Assembly: GCF_000164675.2 (NCBI RefSeq)
Contig: NC_015678.1
Location: forward strand, 868,001-932,000
Length of the DNA stretch: 64,000 nucleotides
Reading direction: 5' to 3'
Source: Streptococcus parasanguinis ATCC 15912
GTDB lineage: Bacteria > Bacillota > Bacilli > Lactobacillales > Streptococcaceae
Shown here: in pieces, positions 10,268-18,091 of the stretch
How positions within the stretch are numbered: position 1 is the stretch's first letter
Layout: every line of letters starts with the position of its first letter
Made by a program: the position numbers and the translations under genes
Notes under the pieces: generated by a model
Told to the model about the DNA's origin: nothing
Database searches by the model: none
What the model saw: only the letters and a program-made list of their open reading frames with translations

Positions 10268-11363
10268 TTACTGGAGACGCCATTTAAGGTAGGCATCGAT
10301 AAAGCCATCGATATCTCCATCCATCACCTTGTCCACCTGCGCTACTTCGTAGTTGGTCCGGTGATCCTTAACCATGGTGTATGGGGTAAAAACATAGGAG
10401 CGGATTTGACTTCCCCAGGTGATCTCTTTTTTATCCCCTTTTAGAGAATCCACTTCTGCTGCTTTTTTCTCTTGCTCTAATTGATAGAGTTTGGCCTGAA
10501 GCATCTTCATTGCTCGATCACGGTTTCCGTACTGAGTCCTGTCCACAGTAGAAGCAACAACAATCCCTGTCGGAATGTGGGTCAAGCGCACCCCTGTAGA
10601 AACCTTATTGACGTTTTGTCCACCAGCTCCACCAGAGCGGAAGGTGTCCATTTTAATATCATCGTCTCGAACTTCAACCTCAATCGTATCATCCAATTCT
10701 GGCATAACTTCAACGGATGTAAAGGAGGTATGACGACGTTTAGCGGAGTCAAATGGAGAGATCCGAACCAAACGGTGAACGCCCATTTCAGATTTAAGAA
10801 GGCCGTATGCATGAGGCCCTTCAAAAGATAAGGTCACAGACTTGATTCCAGCCTCATCTCCAGCCTGATAGTCCAAGACTTCAACCTTGAAGCCATGAGC
10901 ATTTCCAAAACGAGTATACATCCGAAGGAGCATATCACCCCAGTCCTGAGCTTCTGTTCCTCCTGAACCTGGGTGGATTTCTAGGATGGCATTATTATTG
11001 TCATAGGGTTCAGACAATAGCAAGGTCATCTCATAGCTGGTCATACGTTTATCCAGCTCCTCCAACTTCTCGATCAATTCTTCTTTGACCGAATCGTCTT
11101 CTGCCAAAAAGTCCAGTAAGATTTCTGACTCATCAAAGAGATCCACCATTTGATGGAAATTTTCATAGGTCTGCTTGAGTTCATTTAATTCTTGAGATGT
11201 TTTTTGCGCAGCAATGTTATCATCCCAAAAATCAGGTTCTGTCATTTTATTTTCTAAAATGGCAATTTCTTCTTCCAACGCCTCTAAGTCAAAGAGACCC
11301 CCTGAAAGAAGCTAATTTTTCACGATTTGCGTCAATTTTTTGACGAATTTCTGAAATGTCCAT
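10268..11363 (-). CDS. prfB: Peptide chain release factor 2, with programmed +1 frameshift
   Basis: RF2 ends translation at UGA and UAA codons. The reading frame opens at ATG 11363 with [20 protein letters not shown] and meets an in-frame TGA at 11289-11291 after 24 codons. The frame then shifts by +1 and continues to 10268, giving about 364 residues. The classical shift signal is present: AGGGGG, then TCT CTT TGA C. The RF2-specific SPF tripeptide (RISPFDS) and the GGQ motif ([12 protein letters not shown]) are visible. AGAGGTACTT is the ribosome binding site. A start at the TTG of 11278 would be an artefact of ignoring the shift. Confidence 0.96.
11289..11305 (-). promoter_or_regulatory. 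prfB autoregulatory frameshift site
   Basis: Minus-strand AGGGGGTCTCTTTGAC. The Shine-Dalgarno-like AGGGGG sits just upstream of CTT TGA, where ribosomes slip +1 when RF2 is scarce. The layout is identical in plan to the known bacterial RF2 site. Confidence 0.95.
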
Positions 11364-11390
11364 AAGTACCTCTTTCTATGTATCTAGTCT

Positions 11391-11399
11391 ATTATATCA
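11391..11399 (-). promoter_or_regulatory. Extended -10 promoter of prfB-ftsEX
   Basis: Minus-strand TGATATAAT, with TATAAT at 11391-11396. The predicted leader is about 20 bases and contains the AGAGG ribosome binding site, unlike the leaderless promoters in this window. Confidence 0.6.
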
Positions 11400-11498
11400 T
11401 AACCTTCACTATTTGCCCACCTTCCAATATTAGATCTGCTGGTTGACCACTGCCAATCCAGCTGATTTTCAGTATTTTTCTATTCATTTGTAACCTAA

Positions 11499-11526
11499 TT
11501 GTTAGAAAAAAAGATGCTCTTATGCT
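11499..11526 (+). promoter_or_regulatory. Promoter of the phosphoesterase gene, very short leader
   Basis: TTGTTA (11499-11504), a 16-base spacer and TATGCT (11521-11526). The ATG at 11538 would lie only about five bases into the transcript, and no Shine-Dalgarno sequence is seen. Confidence 0.45.
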
Positions 11527-11537
11527 AGACTGGTAGC

Positions 11538-12395
11538 ATGACAACAGTAGCTTTTATGTCCGATTTACATATTGATTCGAACAACTTCGGCGAAGATGAA
11601 TTAGAGACCCTGATCACTCTTTTCCAGCAACATAACATTCAACATCTCCATATAGCAGGAGATATTGCTAATGGCTTTGGAGAAACCTCACAAAAATTTT
11701 TAGCCCAACTCCAATGTCAGCTTCCTGTGACTTTTAGCTTAGGAAATCATGATATGCTGGGCCTATCAGAAGAAGCCATAAGACCTTTTGAATTTCAAAA
11801 GATTCCTTTTTCAAAGCATACACTCCTTGCCTTTTCTGGCTGGTATGACTACAGCTTTGTTCCTACTCTCTCTCCCCAAAAACATCTCCAAACCAAAAAA
11901 CTGTTTTGGTTTGATAGACGCCTCCAACGAATGGGAGCTGATCCAGCCATTACCAAAAATCTTTTGCAAGAGCTGGAACAAGAGCTCATGCGTGTAAATC
12001 AACCCTTAATTATCGCCATGCACTTTGTTCCTCACAGTCAGTTTCTCCTGCATCACCCTTATTTTGAACGCTTTAATGCTTTTTTAGGGAGCCAAGCCTT
12101 TCACGAGCTTTTTAGACAATATCCTGTCAAAGATGTCATTTTTGGTCATAGCCACCGCCGAATTCCAACGACAACTATTGACACCATCACCTATCATGCA
12201 AGACCTTTAGGCTATGTCAGAGAATGGGAGCTCTGCAAACAATTTTTTGAAGATTTCCCCGAATTTGATTTTTCAAAGCGCTATGATCCCTACAAACGCT
12301 ATCGCAGAATTAAAGACCTTCCTGAATTTAAAGCCTACAAAAAGAAAAAACTTAAACATGAATTTTCTCAAGCTATGATCATATTAAAATTATAA
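11538..12395 (+). CDS. Calcineurin-like metallophosphoesterase
   Basis: A 285-residue metal-dependent phosphoesterase. The five family motifs occur in order: SDLHID, HIAGDIANG, LGNHDMLG, IAMHFVPHS and IFGHSHRR. The substrate is unknown; relatives act on nucleotides, phosphodiesters or nucleic acids. The C-terminal 70 residues are rich in Lys, Arg and Tyr (ending in a KKKKLKHEF stretch), which could bind nucleic acid or phosphate-rich ligands (inference). It is a single gene, divergent from prfB and convergent with the P-type ATPase gene. Confidence 0.88.
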   Translation: MTTVAFMSDLHIDSNNFGEDELETLITLFQQHNIQHLHIAGDIANGFGETSQKFLAQLQCQLPVTFSLGNHDMLGLSEEAIRPFEFQKIPFSKHTLLAFSGWYDYSFVPTLSPQKHLQTKKLFWFDRRLQRMGADPAITKNLLQELEQELMRVNQPLIIAMHFVPHSQFLLHHPYFERFNAFLGSQAFHELFRQYPVKDVIFGHSHRRIPTTTIDTITYHARPLGYVREWELCKQFFEDFPEFDFSKRYDPYKRYRRIKDLPEFKAYKKKKLKHEFSQAMIILKL

Positions 12396-12411
12396 AAATA
12401 GGACGGCACTA

Positions 12412-12454
12412 TTCTCATTTCAAAAAAGTAACCACTTTAGTTCTGAAATGAGAA
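12412..12454. repeat. Long inverted repeat downstream of the phosphoesterase gene
   Basis: TTCTCATTTCA at 12412-12422 is exactly inverted at 12444-12454, and the loop contains a second stem, AAAGT/ACTTT. There is no T tract, so it is not a standard terminator. It lies in the 190-base gap before the ATPase terminator and otherwise I see no gene there. Confidence 0.6.
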
Positions 12455-12551
12455 ACCTTACAGTAAGTATCTTAATAATCAGTTCTTTTCCTTATTGGTT
12501 TCTCAATATCCACTCTTACCTCAAGGAATATGCCCAGTCTATTTTGCCCGC

Positions 12552-12582
12552 AAAAAAAAGCCATCCAAAGATGACTTTTTTT
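12552..12582. terminator. Terminator of the P-type ATPase gene
   Basis: AAGCCATC/GATGACTT stem with one wobble, flanked by eight A on one side and seven T on the other. It can act in both directions between the convergent genes. Confidence 0.8.
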
Positions 12583-12586
12583 ATGT

Positions 12587-15271
12587 TTAAATGGCGTTTT
12601 TATCTTTTCCAAGTGCACGTTGAACGGCTTTGACAATCTCAACGAGAACAACAATCAAAAGCGAACCAATCATAACAGCTAACCATTGTGTCAAGCTTAA
12701 ATGAGACACATGGAAGAGTTTGTTAAATCCAGGGACAATGATGGTCGCCATCAAGAGAACAAAGGCAACTGGAATCGACCAGTTAAAGGTCTTGTTCTTG
12801 AAGAGTCCCACTTTAAAGATGGATTGGTAGACCGATTTGACGTTAAAGGCATGGAGCAATTGGATCAAACCAAGAGTTGCAAATGCCATGGTCAAAGCGT
12901 CTGCATGGATTTCTGCACGAGTCGCATGTTCTGGAGAGAGTAAGGCCCAGCCATAAACACCAAGAACGAGCATGGTTTGGAAGACACCTTGATAAAGAAT
13001 GGCTCCGAAGACTCCACCGTCAAAGAAGTTAGATTTACGTCCACGAGGTTTGTGGGTCATAACACCTGGCTCAGCTGGTTCCACACCAAGAGCGATGGCT
13101 GGAAGAGTATCGGTTACCAAGTTGATCCAGAGAAGATGTACTGGTTGAAGAACATCCCATCCAAAGAGGGTTGCAAAGAAGATGGTGAAGACCTCAGCCA
13201 TATTGGCAGACAAGAGGTACTGGATAGATTTTTGGATATTTGAGAAGACCTTACGTCCTTCTTCTACCGCTACGATAATGGTTGCAAAGTTATCATCTGC
13301 AAGGACCATATCTGAAGCCCCCTTAGAAACCTCTGTACCTGTAATCCCCATACCAATACCAATGTCAGCTGTCTTAAGTGATGGTGCATCGTTGACTCCA
13401 TCCCCTGTCATGGCAACAACTTTTCCTTCATTTTGCCAAGCTTTCACGATACGAACCTTGTGTTCAGGTGATACACGCGCATAGACAGAGTATTGTTTGA
13501 AGACTTTTTGGAATTCTTCGTCAGAGAGTTCATTCAACTCAGCCCCTGTGAAGACATGGTCTTCTGTATCATTTGGATCGATGATTCCAAGACGTTTGGC
13601 AATAGCTTCTGCTGTATCTTGGTGGTCACCCGTGATCATGATAGGACGGATACCTGCTTCCTTAGCAACACGAACCGCTTCTGCTGCTTCTGGACGTTCA
13701 GGGTCAATCATACCGACCAAACCAGAGAAGATCAGGTCAGACTCAACGATTTCAGATTCCAAGGTTGGGATTTCGTTGCTTGTCTTATAAGCCATCATCA
13801 AGACACGAAGGGCTTGTTTGGCCAAGTCTTTGTTGGTAGCAAGGATAGCTTTCTTATCTTCATCCGTAATAGGACGAACTTCCCCATTGACTTCAATACG
13901 CGTCACACGTTTGAGCAATTGGTCAGGAGCCCCCTTGACAGCGATAAAGTATGAACCGTCAGCTTCCTTATGGATCGTAGACATAAGCTTACGGTCAGAG
14001 TCAAATGGCAATTCAGCTACACGTGGCTCATCCTTCAAGGCTTCACGAACATCAAAATTGTGGTCTAAACCAAATTGTACCAAAGCAGTCTCTGTTGGGT
14101 CCCCAATCAACTTACCAGATGGATCCACTTTGGTATCATTGGCAAAGTTCATGATGCGAAGTGTATTGTTGCTTGCTCCAATTTCGGTTGCTGCACTCTG
14201 TAATTGACCGTTGGTATACACTTTTTCAACCGTCATTTGGTTCATGGTCAAAGTACCTGTTTTATCAGATGCGATGATTTCTGTTGAACCAAGTGTTTCA
14301 ACGGCTGGCAATTTACGAACAATCGAATTGCGTTTGGCAAGGGTTGTTGTTCCCAAAGAGAGAACGATGGTTACAATGGCAGGAAGACCTTCTGGAATCG
14401 CCGCAACCGCAAGGGCTACCGCAACCATCAAACCTTCTAATGGATGTTCCCCACGAACGAATACACCAACTAGGAAAGTGATAATCGCAATCACAACGAT
14501 TAAGTAAGTCAAGGCTTTAGAGAGTTGTTCCAAGCTTTGCTTCAATGGTGTTTCCGTTTCATCGGCATTGGCCAACATATCTGCAATCTTACCAACTTCT
14601 GTATACATACCTGTGTTGGTCACAACCCCAGTACCACGACCATAGGTTACGTTCGAGTTTTGGTACCCCATATTGACACGGTCTCCGATACCAGCATCTG
14701 CCTCAACAAGGCCAGTCACATCTTTTTCAACTGGAACCGATTCCCCTGTAAGAGCTGCTTCTTCGATTTTAAGAGAGGCTGCTTCTAACAAGCGCATATC
14801 AGCAGGAACCACATCGCCAGCTTCCAGAAGAACGATATCACCCGGGACCAATTCTTTGGAATCAATTTCAATCACGTGACCATCACGGCGGACACGCGCT
14901 AATGGACTAGACATGTTTTTCAGTGCTTCGATAGCTGCTTCTGCTTGTCCTTCTTGGTAGACACCAAAGGCTGCGTTCAAAACAACAACGGCTAAAATGA
15001 TCATGGCATCTGTAAGGCCGTCCATTCCTTCTGTAATCACAGAGAGAGCTGCGGCGATCAGCAAGATGATAATCATCAAATCTTTAAACTGATCGATAAA
15101 CTTAGACAAGAGGCTACGTTTTTCACCCTCGTCCAGTTCATTATGACCATAAGTCGCTAAACGTTCTTGAGCTTGAGCAGTTGACAAGCCTTCGATTGAA
15201 GAGTCCAATTCCTTTAGAACTTCTTCTTTACTCTGTGTATAAAACAAAGCTTTATTTTGTTCTTTTGACAA
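12587..15271 (-). CDS. mgtA: P-type cation ATPase, Ca2+/Mn2+ exporter (MgtA/CaxP type)
   Basis: An 894-residue P2-type ATPase that should export divalent cations. Visible are the TGES actuator loop (LTGESVPVEKD), the phosphorylation site SDKTGTLTMN, the ATP-binding KGAPDQLL, and the hinge TGDGVNDAPSLK; about ten membrane segments are present, with VAAIPEGLPA in M4. It reads like the pneumococcal exporter variously called CaxP, MgtA or PacL, linked to calcium and manganese efflux. I choose the TTG at 15271 as start because TAAGGAGG lies eight bases upstream and translation MSKEQNKALFYTQS matches the family; in-frame codons back to the ATG at 15316 lie in the riboswitch region. A manganese riboswitch precedes it. 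Confidence 0.93.
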   Translation of the reverse strand: MSKEQNKALFYTQSKEEVLKELDSSIEGLSTAQAQERLATYGHNELDEGEKRSLLSKFIDQFKDLMIIILLIAAALSVITEGMDGLTDAMIILAVVVLNAAFGVYQEGQAEAAIEALKNMSSPLARVRRDGHVIEIDSKELVPGDIVLLEAGDVVPADMRLLEAASLKIEEAALTGESVPVEKDVTGLVEADAGIGDRVNMGYQNSNVTYGRGTGVVTNTGMYTEVGKIADMLANADETETPLKQSLEQLSKALTYLIVVIAIITFLVGVFVRGEHPLEGLMVAVALAVAAIPEGLPAIVTIVLSLGTTTLAKRNSIVRKLPAVETLGSTEIIASDKTGTLTMNQMTVEKVYTNGQLQSAATEIGASNNTLRIMNFANDTKVDPSGKLIGDPTETALVQFGLDHNFDVREALKDEPRVAELPFDSDRKLMSTIHKEADGSYFIAVKGAPDQLLKRVTRIEVNGEVRPITDEDKKAILATNKDLAKQALRVLMMAYKTSNEIPTLESEIVESDLIFSGLVGMIDPERPEAAEAVRVAKEAGIRPIMITGDHQDTAEAIAKRLGIIDPNDTEDHVFTGAELNELSDEEFQKVFKQYSVYARVSPEHKVRIVKAWQNEGKVVAMTGDGVNDAPSLKTADIGIGMGITGTEVSKGASDMVLADDNFATIIVAVEEGRKVFSNIQKSIQYLLSANMAEVFTIFFATLFGWDVLQPVHLLWINLVTDTLPAIALGVEPAEPGVMTHKPRGRKSNFFDGGVFGAILYQGVFQTMLVLGVYGWALLSPEHATRAEIHADALTMAFATLGLIQLLHAFNVKSVYQSIFKVGLFKNKTFNWSIPVAFVLLMATIIVPGFNKLFHVSHLSLTQWLAVMIGSLLIVVLVEIVKAVQRALGKDKNAI

Positions 15272-15299
15272 AATAGTTTCCTCCTTATAACTTTCTACT

Positions 15300-15423
15300 A
15301 GGTCTCTTTTGCACAAAAAAGAGACCTGTTTGAAAAAACAAGTCTCGCCGTTTAATATAGTGCCGGAAATAATTTCGTAATGACGACACTATCGCGGAAA
15401 TCCGCCAGCTACTCCCTTGAGTG
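15300..15423 (-). promoter_or_regulatory. yybP-ykoY manganese riboswitch upstream of mgtA
   Basis: The minus-strand leader contains the hallmark blocks of the yybP-ykoY aptamer: AAGGGAGTAGC at the 5' side, TGTCGTCA, TTTCCGGCA and GGCGAGACTTG. It ends in an intrinsic terminator about 45 bases before the mgtA start codon. This class binds Mn2+ and commonly turns on Mn exporters by antitermination. GACTTG can pair either with the 5' CAAG (P1) or within the terminator, which fits a switch that is ON with Mn. Confidence 0.88.
15314..15346 (-). terminator. Riboswitch-controlled intrinsic terminator
   Basis: Minus strand GAGACTTGTTT, loop, AAACAGGTCTC followed by TTTTTT. The 3' arm plus U tract can alternatively pair with the downstream AAAAGAGACC (15301-15310), forming a competing 10-bp hairpin. 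Confidence 0.85.
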
Positions 15424-15428
15424 CTTTT

Positions 15429-15456
15429 ATTATACCATTTTTATAGAATAAAGCAA
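15429..15456 (-). promoter_or_regulatory. Promoter of the mgtA riboswitch transcript
   Basis: Minus strand TTGCTT, 16-base spacer, TATAAT (15429-15434). Transcription should start near 15422, directly before the aptamer. Confidence 0.75.
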
Positions 15457-15482
15457 GCAAGACCTCTAATAATTGATGAGGC

Positions 15483-15866
15483 CTACTCTTCCCATTCAAC
15501 CAATAATTGGTAATTGGCAAATTCCTGCTCTCCATCGAGAGTTAACAAGCGATAAGAGAGCTGCAAATTCCCTTCCTCTAATTGAAAGAGGTCTGTTGTA
15601 ATCAAAAATTGCTGAATGCCCATTGGAGTTGGGATGATTGCCCCACCATCTTCATTTTTGTAGAAACGCATGATGGATTTAGGAGTTGAGAATCGTGTCA
15701 TGATCAATTCATCGTTTGAAAATTTCAAAGCAACCTTTTCATCTTCTTCATTGGTATACAAGAGATATTGAAAACCTGCTTTTTCCTTCCATTCTCCTTG
15801 ATAGTACTGATCAACGATTTCCATTTCTTCTCCAAATCGAATGGTATTTTGAATTCGAATCTGCAT
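15483..15866 (-). CDS. DUF1934 domain protein (calycin-like beta-barrel)
   Basis: A 127-residue protein matching the DUF1934 (YwiB-like) family, which is predicted to form a small beta-barrel. No enzymatic motif is visible and the function is unknown. The sequence is rich in alternating hydrophobic strands, with LLYTNEEDEKVALKF and FYKNEDGGAIIPTPMG as recognisable segments. AGAAGGAGACAAAG precedes the ATG. It lies upstream of the mgtA riboswitch promoter on the same strand and divergently from the HD-domain gene. Confidence 0.8.
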   Translation of the reverse strand: MQIRIQNTIRFGEEMEIVDQYYQGEWKEKAGFQYLLYTNEEDEKVALKFSNDELIMTRFSTPKSIMRFYKNEDGGAIIPTPMGIQQFLITTDLFQLEEGNLQLSYRLLTLDGEQEFANYQLLVEWEE

Positions 15867-15966
15867 CTTTGTCTCCTTCTTATCTTTCCTTACTTAACTA
15901 TTTTATCAAATTTTACGTATTTTGACTGCCTCCATTAGCCTCTAGATCGCAAAATAGGCTTTTTTT

Positions 15967-15975
15967 TGCTATAAT
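15967..15975 (+). promoter_or_regulatory. Extended -10 promoter of the HD-HAD-murMN operon, leaderless
   Basis: TGCTATAAT with TATAAT at 15970-15975 and six bases before the ATG at 15982, so the predicted first transcribed base is the A of the start codon. There is no Shine-Dalgarno sequence (AGACCC precedes the ATG). Confidence 0.7.
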
Positions 15976-15981
15976 AGACCC

Positions 15982-17292
15982 ATGAATGAAAAAGTCTTTC
16001 GCGATCCCGTGCATGATTACGTTCATGTGGATCATCCCATCATTTATCAATTAATAAATAGTAAAGAATTTCAACGACTACGCCGCATCAAACAACTAGG
16101 GACATCTGGATTTACCTTCCACGGTGGGGAGCATAGTCGTTTTTCTCACTGTCTTGGTGCCTATGAAATTTCAAGACGCATTCTGTCTATTTTTGAGGAA
16201 AAATATGCAGAACAATGGAATTCTGATGAAAACTTACTGACCATGACAGCCGCTCTTCTTCATGACATTGGACATGGTGCCTATTCCCATACCTTCGAAG
16301 GACTCTTTGGGACCGATCATGAAAAAATGACTCAGCTGATCATCACCAGTCCAGAGACGGAGGTCAATCAGATCCTCTTACAGGTAGCACCTGATTTCCC
16401 AAATCGTGTAGCCAGCGTCATTGATCATACCTACCCCAATAAACAAGTGGTGCAATTGATTTCTAGTCAAATTGATGTGGACCGGATGGATTATTTGCTA
16501 CGAGATGCCTACTTTACGGGTGCTTCCTATGGAAAATTTGACTTGACCCGTATTTTGCGTGTCATTCGTCCGATTGAAAATGGCATTGCCTTCCAACAAA
16601 ATGGCATGCATGCTGTCGAGGATTACGTGGTCAGCCGTTACCAAATGTATATGCAAGTCTACTTCCACCCAGCTACTCGTGCCATGGAAGTCCTCCTTCA
16701 AAATCTACTCAAACGCGCCAGAACCATTTATCCAGATCAGAAAGAGTATTTTCAACTGACTTCACCTCGCTTGATTCCATTTTTTGAAGAAGAGGTCACC
16801 ATTCAAGACTACCTAAACCTAGATGACGGTGTGATGAATACCTATTTCCAAGTCTGGATGGATAGTCCAGATACCATCCTGTCTGATCTTGCTCAGCGCT
16901 ATATTAATCGGAAAGTCTTCAAATCGATTCTATTTACAGAAGATAAGCGAAAAGACTTAGCAATCCTTGAAAAATTGATTAAAGAGGTTGGGTTTAATCC
17001 TACCTACTACACCGCTATTCATCAAAATTTCGACCTGCCCTACGATATTTATCGACCAGAGCTTGAAAAGCCACGGACCCAGATCGAGATGATTCGAAAA
17101 GATGGGAGTCTCGCTGAATTGTCTCAGTTGTCTCCACTCGTCGCTGCTTTAGCAGGAACTCGCTATGGGGACAACCGCTTCTATTTCCCAAAAGAAATGC
17201 TGGAGGTTAATGGACTTTTCAGTAAGCAAGTAGAGGAATTCACTTCCTACATCACCAATGATTATTTTACAGGAGAGACGGATGTCCATTAA
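15982..17292 (+). CDS. HD-domain phosphohydrolase (dGTPase-like, YwfO type)
   Basis: A 436-residue HD-superfamily metal-dependent phosphohydrolase. The metal ligands are visible as GEHSRFSH (about residues 49-56), the HD pair in LLHDIGHGAYSH (His94-Asp95) and SQIDVDRMDYLLRD. This architecture is shared with dNTP triphosphohydrolases and the YwfO family of Firmicutes; a nucleotide or (p)ppGpp-related substrate is possible but unproven. It heads a compact operon with a HAD phosphatase and the two MurMN ligases, overlapping the HAD gene by 11 bases. The mRNA is predicted to begin at the start codon. Confidence 0.88.
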   Translation: MNEKVFRDPVHDYVHVDHPIIYQLINSKEFQRLRRIKQLGTSGFTFHGGEHSRFSHCLGAYEISRRILSIFEEKYAEQWNSDENLLTMTAALLHDIGHGAYSHTFEGLFGTDHEKMTQLIITSPETEVNQILLQVAPDFPNRVASVIDHTYPNKQVVQLISSQIDVDRMDYLLRDAYFTGASYGKFDLTRILRVIRPIENGIAFQQNGMHAVEDYVVSRYQMYMQVYFHPATRAMEVLLQNLLKRARTIYPDQKEYFQLTSPRLIPFFEEEVTIQDYLNLDDGVMNTYFQVWMDSPDTILSDLAQRYINRKVFKSILFTEDKRKDLAILEKLIKEVGFNPTYYTAIHQNFDLPYDIYRPELEKPRTQIEMIRKDGSLAELSQLSPLVAALAGTRYGDNRFYFPKEMLEVNGLFSKQVEEFTSYITNDYFTGETDVH

Positions 17293-18088
17293 ATTAGTTG
17301 CGATCGATATCGATGGTACACTTCTCAATTCAAAAAAAGAGATCACACCTTCTGTATTTGAAGCCATTCAAGACGCTAAAGCCGCAGGAGTCAAAATTGT
17401 CATTACAACTGGACGTCCCATTGCAGGCGTTTCAAAACTCTTAAACGAACTCCATCTGATGGATCCTGGAGACTATGTCATTACTTTTAACGGTGGCTTG
17501 GTTCAAGAAACTGCTACTGGAAATGAACTTATCAAAGACCTCTTAACCTATGAGGACTATCTCGATATCGAGTCTCTTGCAAACAAGCTTCAGATTCACT
17601 CTCATGCCATTACAAAAGACGGCATTTATACCAGTAATCGAGATATTGGGCGCTATACCATTCATGAATCTCAACTGGTCAATATGCCAGTTTTTTACCG
17701 AACTCCTGAAGAAGTTAGAGAGAAAGAATTTGTCAAAGTCATGTATATCGATGAACCTGAAATTCTGGATATTGCGATAAAAAGAATCCCAAAAGAATTT
17801 CAGGATCGTTTCACGATTGTCAAATCAGCTCCTTTTTATTTAGAAATTCTAGGAAAAACTACTAATAAAGGTGCTGCAGTTCTCCATTTGGCTAAACAAC
17901 TTGGAATCAAGAATGAAGAAACCATGGCCATTGGAGACGAGGAAAATGATCGTTCTATGTTAGAGGTTGTCGGTCATTCTGTCGTTATGGAAAACGGAAA
18001 TCCAGCCCTCAAAAAAATTGCTACACATATTACCAAATCAAATGATGAATCTGGCGTTGCATATGCCATTAGAAAGTGGGTATTATAA
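17282..18088 (+). CDS. Cof-type HAD sugar phosphatase (YidA-like)
   Basis: A 268-residue HAD-IIB hydrolase that probably dephosphorylates sugar phosphates or similar metabolites. Motif I is AIDIDGTLLNS, motif II ITTGRPI, motif III NKGAAV (Lys), and motif IV GDEENDRSM. The start at 17282 gives the standard MSIKLVAIDIDG N-terminus and has AGGAGAG upstream; a start at 17258 would add an unrelated extension from inside the HD gene. Translational overlap with the HD gene suggests coupled expression with murM and murN. Confidence 0.9.
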   Translation: MSIKLVAIDIDGTLLNSKKEITPSVFEAIQDAKAAGVKIVITTGRPIAGVSKLLNELHLMDPGDYVITFNGGLVQETATGNELIKDLLTYEDYLDIESLANKLQIHSHAITKDGIYTSNRDIGRYTIHESQLVNMPVFYRTPEEVREKEFVKVMYIDEPEILDIAIKRIPKEFQDRFTIVKSAPFYLEILGKTTNKGAAVLHLAKQLGIKNEETMAIGDEENDRSMLEVVGHSVVMENGNPALKKIATHITKSNDESGVAYAIRKWVL

Positions 18089-18091
18089 AAA

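Noticed and set aside
10268-11278. prfB as a 336-residue TTG-start gene with an upstream stop, i.e. a disrupted gene
   Set aside because: The in-frame TGA is the standard programmed frameshift site; the gene is intact from 11363.
12472-12654. Small ORFs in the 12396-12586 gap
   Set aside because: No ribosome binding site and no conserved-looking sequence; they overlap the ATPase terminator and coding end.
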